64,000 nt of DNA, from assembly GCA_023138735.1 (NCBI GenBank), contig JAGLOY010000046.1:1-64000 (forward strand). Direction: 5' to 3'. The position numbers and the translations under genes were made by a program. The stretch is from Candidatus Aegiribacteria sp. GTDB taxonomy: Bacteria > Fermentibacterota > Fermentibacteria > Fermentibacterales > JCC-6. The notes below the pieces were generated by a model, which searched no databases, was not told the DNA's origin, and saw nothing but the letters and a program-made list of their open reading frames with translations. Below are positions 40,780 through 48,887 of the stretch, in pieces. How positions within the stretch are numbered: the first letter of the stretch is position 1; every line of letters begins with the position of its first letter.

Positions 40780-42821
40780 CGGTCCTTCCGCTTTCCCGGA
40801 AGACCGATCTTTCTTACAACGCATGTGCCCGAGCCTGCTTTCCGGGCATCTGACACGGCTTTCTCGGCTTCTCCTGTGAGCAGCAGAACCGTTCTGTTAA
40901 CGTGAGTGTAAACACATCCAATTGAAGCGGAAACCATGGCTGCAGAATCAGGTATCTTTCCATGGTGTTTAAATGAAAGGGCATCTACAGCCCTCTGACT
41001 CATAGCCTCCATCACCGCTTTGCCTGCCCTGGGAATGCAGGCAGCAAAACTATCAGGTCCTGTCCTGGCGATGAATACATCCTCTGAGAAACAGTTACGG
41101 AAACGTGCAGCGGCATCCACCAGCAGTCGGTCGGCTTCGATATAGCCAAGCGTTCGATTCATTTCTCCGAAGCCATCAATGTCTGCAACAATAAGACCAA
41201 CATACCAGCCGTATGTCTGAACCTCCTTGGCCATATGATGAAGATGTCTGTCCAGCAGTGTTATGCCTGGAAGCCCAGTAAGCGTATCCCTGCCCGAGAT
41301 ATTCCTGAACCTCTGCCTCAGTCCGGCAAGCTCTTCTATCATTGAGAATATTCCCGCCGCTGTCAGCAGAATTCCTTCATGATACTGCATGAAGGCATTA
41401 TCGTCCTCATGTTCGGCGATTATCAGAGCGATGACTTCTTTCTCCCTGATGACGGGAACTCCAATACAGCTTCCTGCCCTGTCATGCATGCCCGGTTCGA
41501 GGGTGAACGCGTGCACATTCTTTCCTCCAGATCGTATTCTTGAGCGTCTGCAAGGAACTCTGTTCTTTAAGATCCATCCTGCCATTCCCGCTGAGCAGTC
41601 ATAGGTCTTCCCACGTCTCCACCTGGCAAGAGGCCCTCTTGAAACCCATACCCTTGTTCTGTTGTGCCTTGTGTCAACGTCGGCTATCGTAATAGTTGAT
41701 TCCGGTATTAATTCCGAGAGGATCCCTGCCATTCCATGCACGGCTTTGTCAAGATTGTTATCATTGCAGGCGGCAATGAGCTTTGCCATCCATGTAAATT
41801 CATCCCAGAAAGGAGAGGCCTCTCTGCTGCATGTTCTCAGAAAAATCTCTGATAGGTTCTCCAGATCCGATATAATGCTGTCAGAAGGTTTATTCTCAGA
41901 AAAATCCTGAAGAAGGAAACCTTCGAGTGCTGTCTCTCCGCGAAGAGGGCACAGGATGATCCAGAGGGAATCCCCGTCCTGCGCCCCGGGGAAACGGTAC
42001 GGTGACAATTCCGAACGTTCTTCTGTTGAGTTCGCTCTGATGACGGCAGTTTCTCTGCTGTTCTCCGCTATTCTCGCCAGTCTGTGCTTTGCTGGAAGCA
42101 TGAACTTTGAAATAACGATCCTATCGCTTGCAACATGCTCAGCCAGCCGGTAAAAACCATCATTGCTTCGGACGAACAGACAGGTTGAATCGGCTCTGCT
42201 GCTCTTATGTACCATCTGAAGAATCGGATAGGAAGTACCTGAAAAAACAGCTGGAAGAATCTTCCCTTCTTTTTCTCCTTTGCTTTTCGCCCTGGAGTAA
42301 GCCGGATCCCCGGTATAGAACTCCCTCTCCGCCAGCCAGTCAGATGCAAGACCGAAAAGGAAAGGAACAAGGAGCGATTTCAGGGCGGGCAGGAGTGATG
42401 GAATAAGCCTTGAGATGAAAGGTTCTCCCCCCGTCCAGATGGAGGCGTTGAGAAGGGAGAACGCTTCAATAAAACCGATAACAAGACCCAGCTCGGTTGC
42501 CGACCCGTCATTCGAGGGCAGCGATGCCCACATGAGAAAGAGCAGGTAAACCGAATAGAAAATGCTGTCTGAGCCTCCTGTGAGCTGGACGCTGAGAAGA
42601 AGGCCAGCGCAAACCCAGTAGAGTATGATCCTATTATCTGTCTGTATGATTTTTTTCTGAAACAGCTGAGCGAGCGCCGCACAAAGGAGCAGCAGACCCG
42701 TTCCAAGAAGGAGTAGAACAGGATCAGCTGTGTACGATCCGCTGCTTCGGAATCTGCCTGAAGCAAGAACAAGGAACAGCACCAGCAGGGCAGCATACCC
42801 GGCAATTCTCAGAATTCTCAA
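40776..42821 (-). CDS. Membrane protein with GAF and degenerate GGDEF domain
   Basis: A 681-residue protein. The first 165 residues hold about five to six membrane helices; a soluble middle follows, then a GAF-like region (about 345-490, with VWVSRGPLARWRRGKTY and IGVPVIREKEVIALIIAEHE) and a GGDEF fold (about 505-665: RDTLTGLPGITLLDRHL, VADIDGFGEMN, ADRLLVDAAARFR). The catalytic motif reads GPDSF instead of GGDEF and the DxDxFK motif has Gly for Lys. The protein is therefore probably not an active diguanylate cyclase; it could bind c-di-GMP or GTP as a sensor. It is coupled to the VanZ-like gene and divergent from rho. Confidence 0.87.
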   Translation of the reverse strand: MRILRIAGYAALLVLFLVLASGRFRSSGSYTADPVLLLLGTGLLLLCAALAQLFQKKIIQTDNRIILYWVCAGLLLSVQLTGGSDSIFYSVYLLFLMWASLPSNDGSATELGLVIGFIEAFSLLNASIWTGGEPFISRLIPSLLPALKSLLVPFLFGLASDWLAEREFYTGDPAYSRAKSKGEKEGKILPAVFSGTSYPILQMVHKSSRADSTCLFVRSNDGFYRLAEHVASDRIVISKFMLPAKHRLARIAENSRETAVIRANSTEERSELSPYRFPGAQDGDSLWIILCPLRGETALEGFLLQDFSENKPSDSIISDLENLSEIFLRTCSREASPFWDEFTWMAKLIAACNDNNLDKAVHGMAGILSELIPESTITIADVDTRHNRTRVWVSRGPLARWRRGKTYDCSAGMAGWILKNRVPCRRSRIRSGGKNVHAFTLEPGMHDRAGSCIGVPVIREKEVIALIIAEHEDDNAFMQYHEGILLTAAGIFSMIEELAGLRQRFRNISGRDTLTGLPGITLLDRHLHHMAKEVQTYGWYVGLIVADIDGFGEMNRTLGYIEADRLLVDAAARFRNCFSEDVFIARTGPDSFAACIPRAGKAVMEAMSQRAVDALSFKHHGKIPDSAAMVSASIGCVYTHVNRTVLLLTGEAEKAVSDARKAGSGTCVVRKIGLPGKRKDR

Positions 42822-42944
42822 AATGCTTGTTTCTCCAATGCTGTTGTTGCTGCATTGTATTTCACGGGCACTTAATAGATACGAATATGTGAAAATGAAA
42901 GGTAGCCGTCCCTATTGTATTTTACCATCCTGTCCCGCAGGGGG

Positions 42945-42976
42945 TTGACGATAAGGACAAAGTTTCAGATTAATAT
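42945..42976 (+). promoter_or_regulatory. Candidate promoter upstream of rho
   Basis: TTGACG at 42945-42950 and TAATAT at 42971-42976 with a long 20-nt spacer; alternative -10 hexamers shift the spacing to 17-19. It sits in the A/T-rich gap between the divergent GGDEF gene and rho. Confidence 0.4.
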
Positions 42977-42987
42977 GCTACTTATAT

Positions 42988-43179
42988 ATGAAATCACCGA
43001 AAGATCCCCTGATACCGCTCGGACCGGATAACTTTAAAGCCAGAGAACACATAACATTCAATACTATTACAGTGCCAGCTTTCGTAGCAGGTGCATCTGA
43101 CGCATACATTTCACTGGTCAAACCCGAACTGAAGAGGATAAATGAGCAGAAAACCGATGCCCGGATTATCACAGACTGA
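42988..43179 (+). CDS. Possible small gene upstream of rho
   Basis: A 63-codon open frame whose codon use looks like that of neighbouring genes (for example GAT, CCC, CTG, GGA in normal proportions). The product has no signal peptide or membrane helix and is not recognised; it contains [19 protein letters not shown] and ends within the first codons of rho, in another frame, overlapping it by 38 nt. There is no good ribosome site before the ATG, which argues against it. It could be a leader peptide or a real small protein coupled to rho. Confidence 0.35.
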   Translation: MKSPKDPLIPLGPDNFKAREHITFNTITVPAFVAGASDAYISLVKPELKRINEQKTDARIITD

Positions 43180-44422
43180 CCTTGAAAAGAAAACACTTGT
43201 TGAGCTCCAGGCCCTGGCTAAGGAAAAGGGACTCGAAAAAGTATCCGGAATCAGAAAAAAGGACCTGATAATAAAACTGCTTGAAAGAAAGACCGAGAGA
43301 AATGGTCTGGAGTTTTCTACAGGAGTGCTGGAAGTCCTTTCGGAGGGATATGGATTTCTCAGATCAAATGAAGGCAGTTATCTGCCCTCATCCACGGATA
43401 TTTACGTATCTCCATCCCAGATCAAGCGTTTTAACCTGAACACGGGAGACAGTATTTCAGGACAGGTGAGAAAGCCAAAGAACGGAGAGAAGTACCTTGC
43501 CCTTCTGCGGATAGAGAGTGTTAACGGAAGAAGTCTTGAAGAGCTCAAGAGCAGACCAAGGTTCGACAACCTAACTCCTTACTATCCGGAAGAGCGTTTT
43601 ATCCTCGAGACTACACCGGAGAACATGTCCGGCAGGATACTTGATCTTCTTGCTCCAATAGGCAAGGGACAGAGAGCTTTAATAGTGTCTCCTCCCAGAG
43701 CCGGTAAGACCATTCTGCTTCAGCACCTGGCAAACAGTATGTCCGCTAACCATCCCGACGCCAAACTCCTGATTCTCCTCATTGATGAGCGTCCCGAAGA
43801 AGTGACGGATATGAGAAGACATGTATCAGGAGAGGTTATCGCATCCACATTCGACGAAAATCCCAAAAGACATATCCAGATAGCTGATATGGTTCTCGCG
43901 AAAGCCAAGAGGCTCGTTGAAAGCGGTTACGATGTTGTAATTCTTCTGGATTCCATTACAAGGCTTGCAAGGGCAAACAATCAGGTTATGCCTCATTCGG
44001 GCAAGATCCTTTCAGGAGGAGTGGATTCCAATGCTCTTCAGAAACCGAAAAGATTCTTTGGTGCAGCAAGGAATATTGTTGAAGGAGGAAGCCTTACCAT
44101 AATAGGGACAGCTCTGGTAGATACCGGAAGCAGGATGGATGAGGTTATATTCGAGGAGTTCAAAGGAACAGGTAATTCAGAAATAGTTCTTGACAGGCGT
44201 CTTGCGGATAGAAGAATATGGCCTGCCATCGATATAACAAAATCAGGCACTCGGAAGGAAGAGCTTCTGGTTGATGAAGAAAGCCTGAGCAGAATATGGA
44301 TCATGAGAAAGATCCTCGTTGACATGAACCCGGTTGAAGCTATGGAAGTCTTGAAGAAACAGCTCTCGAAGCATAAATCGAACAAGAGATTCCTTGACGC
44401 AATGGGTACAATGTCAGAATGA
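43142..44422 (+). CDS. rho: Transcription termination factor Rho
   Basis: A 426-residue hexameric RNA helicase. An N-terminal helical domain ([25 protein letters not shown]) and RNA-binding CSD ([27 protein letters not shown]) precede the ATPase with Walker [12 protein letters not shown], Walker [15 protein letters not shown], and the Q- and R-loop regions ([21 protein letters not shown]). No insertions are seen. The ATG has GAGGATAA upstream. Rho followed by rpmE is a widely conserved pair; here it opens the rho-rpmE-DUF1385-prfA-prmC block. Presence of Rho fits the many hairpins in this window that lack T tracts. Confidence 0.98.
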   Translation: MSRKPMPGLSQTDLEKKTLVELQALAKEKGLEKVSGIRKKDLIIKLLERKTERNGLEFSTGVLEVLSEGYGFLRSNEGSYLPSSTDIYVSPSQIKRFNLNTGDSISGQVRKPKNGEKYLALLRIESVNGRSLEELKSRPRFDNLTPYYPEERFILETTPENMSGRILDLLAPIGKGQRALIVSPPRAGKTILLQHLANSMSANHPDAKLLILLIDERPEEVTDMRRHVSGEVIASTFDENPKRHIQIADMVLAKAKRLVESGYDVVILLDSITRLARANNQVMPHSGKILSGGVDSNALQKPKRFFGAARNIVEGGSLTIIGTALVDTGSRMDEVIFEEFKGTGNSEIVLDRRLADRRIWPAIDITKSGTRKEELLVDEESLSRIWIMRKILVDMNPVEAMEVLKKQLSKHKSNKRFLDAMGTMSE

Positions 44423-44459
44423 TACCACTTATTCTGTTTGCTGACATGGAGGAAATGAA

Positions 44460-44675
44460 TTGAAGAAGGATATACATCCCAAATACAATGAGGTAACATT
44501 CAGTTGTACCTGCGGAAACAAGATCAAGACTCGCTCAACAGGCGGTGACAAAAAGTTCGATGTCTGTTCAAACTGTCATCCCTTCTATACCGGTAAACAG
44601 AAACTGGTTGACTCCGCGGGCAGGGTTGATAAGTACCTCAGGAGATACGGGAAAAAAGAAGACAGCGCAAAGTAG
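44460..44675 (+). CDS. rpmE: 50S ribosomal protein L31 (zinc-binding type)
   Basis: A 71-residue L31 with the four zinc Cys retained: CTCG at residues 16-19 and CSNC at 37-40, so it is the C+ form. MKKDIHPKY and [20 protein letters not shown] are family landmarks. The start codon is TTG at 44460, seven bases after GGAGG. It lies between rho and DUF1385 and is followed by a strong terminator. Confidence 0.97.
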   Translation: MKKDIHPKYNEVTFSCTCGNKIKTRSTGGDKKFDVCSNCHPFYTGKQKLVDSAGRVDKYLRRYGKKEDSAK

Positions 44676-44696
44676 CTGTAGAATCTGAGCATGACC

Positions 44697-44728
44697 GGGG
44701 GAGCTTCGACGCTCCCCCTTCCTTATTC
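44697..44728 (+). terminator. Intrinsic terminator after rpmE
   Basis: A perfect 8-bp stem (GGGGGAGC with GCTCCCCC), TTCGAC loop, followed by TTCCTTATT. Confidence 0.85.
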
Positions 44729-44749
44729 TAAGTTTCTTGTAGGAGAAAA

Positions 44750-45778
44750 ATGAATAACAATTCAGCAAAGAACAGCGAGACAGCTCCAGAGGAATCGAAG
44801 ACCGGTGGTCAGGCGGTGCTCGAAGGAGTGATGATGCGTTCCCCCGTTTCCACTGCAGTTGCGGTTAGAACCCCCGATGGAACGATCCTTGTTAAAAAAC
44901 TAAAAATAAAAGAACTCAAAAACTGCGGCAGTATATGGAGCAAACCTGTTTTCAGAGGTGCAGCAACATTGATAGATACCCTGAGGCTGGGAATGAAAGC
45001 CCTTAACTGGTCAGCGGAGATTGCTGAGGAATCCGCAGGTTCCGGTAAGAAGAGCGGAGGCTCGGGCTTCACAACCTTCCTTACTACAGCCTTTGCGTTT
45101 ACACTCGCCATCGTGCTCTTCGCCTGGCTGCCGCTGCAGAGCAGCAAATGGATACTTGAAGGCAGTTCTTCCGCAGTTACCGCCAGCGGTCAGTTCGGAA
45201 TACATATGCTGGCAGGCCTGTTCCGTTTGATCGCCTTTCTTCTCTATCTGGGTGCAATATCATTCATGCCGGATGTCAGAAGGCTGTTTATGTATCATGG
45301 AGCTGAACATCAGACTATTCACGCCTGGGAGAAGGGACTTACGCCACTGGCGGAAAATGCTGTAGAGCAGAGTCCGCTGCATCAGAGGTGCGGGACCAGT
45401 TTTCTGCTGCTTGTCATGCTTGGAACCATACTGTTCTACGGCATCTTCGATTCACTGGTCATACTGATTACAGGCTACAACCCCAGTGCTTTAATCAGAG
45501 TGCTTTACCATCTGCCTCTCATTCCTCTCGTCATGGGGCTCAGTTATGAACTCCTCAAGCTGGCGGACAAACATCTCGAAACTTCAGCGATCGCAAAGGC
45601 TGTTACAGCTCCTGGACTTCTGCTTCAGAAACTCACCACGAGAAAAGCAGGAATAAAGGAGATTGAAGTGGCGGTTGCGTCTCTGTACGTTTCTCTGGGC
45701 AGGAAACCCGGACCTGATGTCGAAATACTTGGCAGAGATTCGGATAATCATCCAGAGGAGGAAAATGAAAGCCTTTGA
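44750..45778 (+). CDS. DUF1385 membrane protein (YqhQ-like)
   Basis: A 342-residue protein with the DUF1385 pattern: GGQAVLEGVMMRSP near residue 23, then four to five membrane helices, and between them MYHGAEHQTIHAWEKG and PLHQRCGTSFLLLV, which hold conserved His/Glu/Cys that look like a metal site. The family is annotated as a predicted metal-dependent enzyme and is often next to prfA and rpmE, as here. The biochemical role is unknown. Its 3' end overlaps prfA by 14 nt. Confidence 0.92.
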   Translation: MNNNSAKNSETAPEESKTGGQAVLEGVMMRSPVSTAVAVRTPDGTILVKKLKIKELKNCGSIWSKPVFRGAATLIDTLRLGMKALNWSAEIAEESAGSGKKSGGSGFTTFLTTAFAFTLAIVLFAWLPLQSSKWILEGSSSAVTASGQFGIHMLAGLFRLIAFLLYLGAISFMPDVRRLFMYHGAEHQTIHAWEKGLTPLAENAVEQSPLHQRCGTSFLLLVMLGTILFYGIFDSLVILITGYNPSALIRVLYHLPLIPLVMGLSYELLKLADKHLETSAIAKAVTAPGLLLQKLTTRKAGIKEIEVAVASLYVSLGRKPGPDVEILGRDSDNHPEEENESL

Positions 45779-46841
45779 TAAAGGATCCATGGAGCAGAGG
45801 CTCAAGGAAATCGACGAAAGCCTCTGTTCCCCGAAAACTCTCAAGAGTCCATCGCTTATACGGTCGCTTACCTTCGAACGTGCCGGTCTGTCAAAAATTC
45901 TCAGCGCCATAGGTGAAATTGAAGAAGTCGGTTCATCACTTGAAGAGACAAGGGAACTTCTGGAAGATGATGACCGGGAACTGGCAGCCCTGGCAGCCCT
46001 TGAGATCCCCGAAATGGAGATGAGGCTTGAAAAACTTGAAAATCAGCTGAAATTACTTCTCATACCCCCGGACCCTAATGACAATAGGGACGTTATCATC
46101 GAGATTCGCTCGGGAACAGGGGGAGAAGAGGCAGCCCTGTTCGCCGCAAACGTTTACAGAATGTACACGGCTTTCGCCCAGAAGAACGGATGGTCCCAGG
46201 AGATATTCAGCAGCAGTGGTTCGGAAAGGGGAGGATTCAAAGAAGTTACCTTCGCCCTCAGAGGCAAAGGCGTATACAGCAGAATGAAGTTCGAAGCGGG
46301 TGTACACAGAGTACAGAGGGTCCCCGAAACGGAGACATCCGGAAGGATACACACTTCCGCCTGTACTGTAGCGGTACTCCCGGAGGTAGAGGAAGTTGAG
46401 ATCATCGTTAATCAGGATGATCTCAGAATTGATGTCTACCGCTCTTCCGGCCCCGGAGGACAGAGCGTCAACACCACAGATTCCGCAGTGCGGATTACCC
46501 ATATACCCACAGGACTGGTCGTTTCGTGTCAGGACGAGAAGAGCCAGCTTAAAAATAAAGTGAAGGCTATGAAAGTCCTCAGATCAAGGCTCTTCGCGAA
46601 AAAGCAGGAAGAGGAGAATGCCAAACGGGCAGAGACCAGGAAGAGCATGGTGGGTTCCGGTGACAGAAGCGCCAAGATCAGAACTTACAATTTTCCCCAG
46701 GGAAGAGTTACCGACCATAGAATACATCTCTCCCTTCATTCGCTGAAGGACGTTCTGGGCGGGGATCTTGACCAGATCATCGGACCGCTTATCGAAGCCG
46801 AACAGGAAAGGCTCCTCTCGGAGGTTTCGTCCGGACTGTGA
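45765..46841 (+). CDS. prfA: Peptide chain release factor 1
   Basis: A 358-residue class 1 release factor. GGQ lies in SSGPGGQSVNTTDSAVRITH, and the stop-codon-reading PxT tripeptide is PET (RVPETETSGRIHTSA), which identifies RF1 rather than RF2 (SPF). EIRSGTGGEEAALFA begins domain 2. ATG 45765 follows AGAGGAGGA and lies inside the end of the DUF1385 gene; an earlier frame start at 45663 has no support. It overlaps prmC by 4 nt, the usual partner that methylates the GGQ glutamine. Confidence 0.97.
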   Translation: MKAFDKGSMEQRLKEIDESLCSPKTLKSPSLIRSLTFERAGLSKILSAIGEIEEVGSSLEETRELLEDDDRELAALAALEIPEMEMRLEKLENQLKLLLIPPDPNDNRDVIIEIRSGTGGEEAALFAANVYRMYTAFAQKNGWSQEIFSSSGSERGGFKEVTFALRGKGVYSRMKFEAGVHRVQRVPETETSGRIHTSACTVAVLPEVEEVEIIVNQDDLRIDVYRSSGPGGQSVNTTDSAVRITHIPTGLVVSCQDEKSQLKNKVKAMKVLRSRLFAKKQEEENAKRAETRKSMVGSGDRSAKIRTYNFPQGRVTDHRIHLSLHSLKDVLGGDLDQIIGPLIEAEQERLLSEVSSGL

Positions 46842-47686
46842 GAAGCCTGACTGTTCTTGAAGCCTGCCGATGGGCCGAGGCTGAACTGGTAGAGCTTGAA
46901 TCGCCCAGGCTGGAAGCTGAACTGCTTCTGTGCGACTTAATGAACTGGAAACGGCACGAACTGTATCTGAACCATGAATGTGATCTGCAGGAGACCTGTC
47001 TGGGTAAATACAGAAAGGCAGTCCACAGACGGATGAACAGGGAGCCTATTCAGCATATAACAAAAAGTGTGGATTTCCTCGGCCGTTCGTTCGTAGCGGG
47101 GCCGGGAGCCCTTATTGCCCGGCCTGAAACAGAGTACCTTACCGAGCTGTTCATCAATGAACTTTCCGAGCCTGAATATATTCTTGATGTTGGCACCGGA
47201 TCCGGCGTCATAGCGGTTTCAATTGCTCTTGCGTATCCGGCCGCGCTGGTAATCGGAACAGATGTCAGCCGGGAAGCCCTGATACTCTCGCGAAGGAATA
47301 AAGAGCTTTTCAATGCCCGCAACCTGGTTCTGATCAGAGCGGATATGATCAAAGCATTCAGACAGGATGTTAGAATATTCGATGGTATTGTCGCTAACCT
47401 TCCCTACATTCCTTCAGATCAGATACCTGATCTTGAGCCTGAAGTAAGGGATGGAGATCCCCTGATAGCGCTTGACGGGGGGGATTCCGGGCTTGAACTG
47501 GTTCTCTCATTAACAGCTTCCGCCCCGGCCGTTCTGCGAAAAGGAGGGTTTCTTGCCCTTGAACTGGACCGGGAACAGGTAAAAACGGTTTCAGAAACAC
47601 TTGAGGAAGATCCTCTATGGGAAGATGTGAGAGCATTCAGCGATCATACCGGCCGGCCCAGAGTTGTCACAGCCCGAGCGATCTGA
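46838..47686 (+). CDS. prmC: Release factor glutamine methyltransferase
   Basis: A 282-residue enzyme that N5-methylates Gln of the GGQ motif in release factors. An N-terminal helical domain (SPRLEAELLLCDLM) precedes a class I methyltransferase fold with ARPETEYLTEL, ILDVGTGSGVIAVSIAL and NLPYIPSDQI. The catalytic NPPY is NLPY here, a variant found in some other bacterial PrmC. The start is GTG 46838, overlapping the prfA stop (GTGA). The C terminus RPRVVTARAI is normal for the family. Confidence 0.95.
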   Translation: MRSLTVLEACRWAEAELVELESPRLEAELLLCDLMNWKRHELYLNHECDLQETCLGKYRKAVHRRMNREPIQHITKSVDFLGRSFVAGPGALIARPETEYLTELFINELSEPEYILDVGTGSGVIAVSIALAYPAALVIGTDVSREALILSRRNKELFNARNLVLIRADMIKAFRQDVRIFDGIVANLPYIPSDQIPDLEPEVRDGDPLIALDGGDSGLELVLSLTASAPAVLRKGGFLALELDREQVKTVSETLEEDPLWEDVRAFSDHTGRPRVVTARAI

Positions 47687-47793
47687 TCGTTGGGCCGAAC
47701 ATCACTTGTGACACTTGCAGAACTTGTAAAAATGCTTCCGGGTATGCATATTTCTTTACTGCAAAAATATTGTGGTGATGTGTCTGGAGGGAA

Positions 47794-48885
47794 ATGAGTA
47801 TTAGCATCAGCAGGTCCCATACAAGACAAGTTATAGCTGGAGGCCTGCCGATTGGGGGCGGGGCGCCCATATCCGTTCAATCCATGACTAACGTTCCCAC
47901 TACCGACGTTGAAGCTGTCTGCAATCAGATAAACATGCTGGCGAGCCGGGGGGCTGAAATAGTTCGAGTAGCGGTACCGGACAGGGAATCTGCTGCCGCT
48001 CTGCGGAGTATTATCGAAAGATCTCCCGTTCCCGTGGTATCGGATATCCACTTTGACCCTGAGCTTGCCATACTGGCGCTCGATGCCGGAATAAACAAAT
48101 TGAGGCTCAATCCAGGAAACATAAGACGAAGGACTGATATCTGGAAAATCTCCGAAAAAGCATCAGAGGAGCAGGTTCCCATCCGCATAGGAGTAAATTC
48201 CGGCAGCATCCCGGGTGATCTTCGGGATAAATACGGAGGGGTGAATAGAGATTCGATGTGGGCCGCCGCACAGAGACATCTGGTTCTCTTTGAGGAAACC
48301 GGTTTTCAGGATATTGTCCTTTCCCTGAAATCAAGCGATCCCATGCTTACAGTGGAAGTCAACAGGCTGGCGTCAACCGAATGTGATTACCCGCTTCATC
48401 TGGGTGTTACCGAAGCGGGTCCGCAACTTACAGGAAGCGTGAGAAGTGCTGTGGCTCTTTCTGTTCTGCTGGCGGAAGGGATAGGCGACACGCTGCGAGT
48501 TTCGCTATCCGGTTCACCGGAGAAGGAACCTCTGGTTGGATGGGAGATTCTCTCTTCGCTTGATATCAGACGTAGGTTTCCGAGGATAGTAAGCTGCCCC
48601 ACATGCGCCAGAGCCAGGATAGATGTCGCCGGTATCGCTGAATCGGTTCAGGAGAGTATAGCAGGAAAAACAGGCAACATCACCATAGCAGTGATGGGCT
48701 GCGAAGTTAACGGCCCGGGTGAGGCTAGAGACGCGGATATTGCTCTTATCGGAACACCATCCGGAATACAGCTTTTTATTGATGGGAAAACAACCGGTGA
48801 GATAATTGATTCCGACATTCAGGGATATCTTAACGGGATTGTGGATTCATACATTCAGAGAACAGGAAATAACGCGGGAGGATAA
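47794..48885 (+). CDS. ispG: 4-hydroxy-3-methylbut-2-enyl diphosphate synthase (IspG)
   Basis: A 363-residue [4Fe-4S] enzyme of the MEP isoprenoid pathway. The TIM-barrel part has QSMTNVPTTDVEAV, VSDIHFD, KLRLNPGNI and RIGVNSGS; the cluster ligands are in SCPTCAR and MGCEVNGPGEA (with the Glu fourth ligand). Length is normal for the bacterial short form. The ATG follows TCTGGAGGGAA. It is separated by 107 nt from prmC and followed after 2 nt by glnA, so ispG and glnA probably share a transcript, an unusual pairing. Confidence 0.96.
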   Translation: MSISISRSHTRQVIAGGLPIGGGAPISVQSMTNVPTTDVEAVCNQINMLASRGAEIVRVAVPDRESAAALRSIIERSPVPVVSDIHFDPELAILALDAGINKLRLNPGNIRRRTDIWKISEKASEEQVPIRIGVNSGSIPGDLRDKYGGVNRDSMWAAAQRHLVLFEETGFQDIVLSLKSSDPMLTVEVNRLASTECDYPLHLGVTEAGPQLTGSVRSAVALSVLLAEGIGDTLRVSLSGSPEKEPLVGWEILSSLDIRRRFPRIVSCPTCARARIDVAGIAESVQESIAGKTGNITIAVMGCEVNGPGEARDADIALIGTPSGIQLFIDGKTTGEIIDSDIQGYLNGIVDSYIQRTGNNAGG

Positions 48886-48887
48886 CA

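Noticed and set aside
28890-44800. Similar N termini (MNNKSAKNS and MNNNSAKNS) of the genes at 28890 and 44750
   Set aside because: Only the first nine residues match, the rest is unrelated; probably coincidence in polar N-terminal tails.
46838-46860. Frameshift between prfA and prmC
   Set aside because: The GTGA overlap is a normal translational-coupling junction and both proteins are complete.
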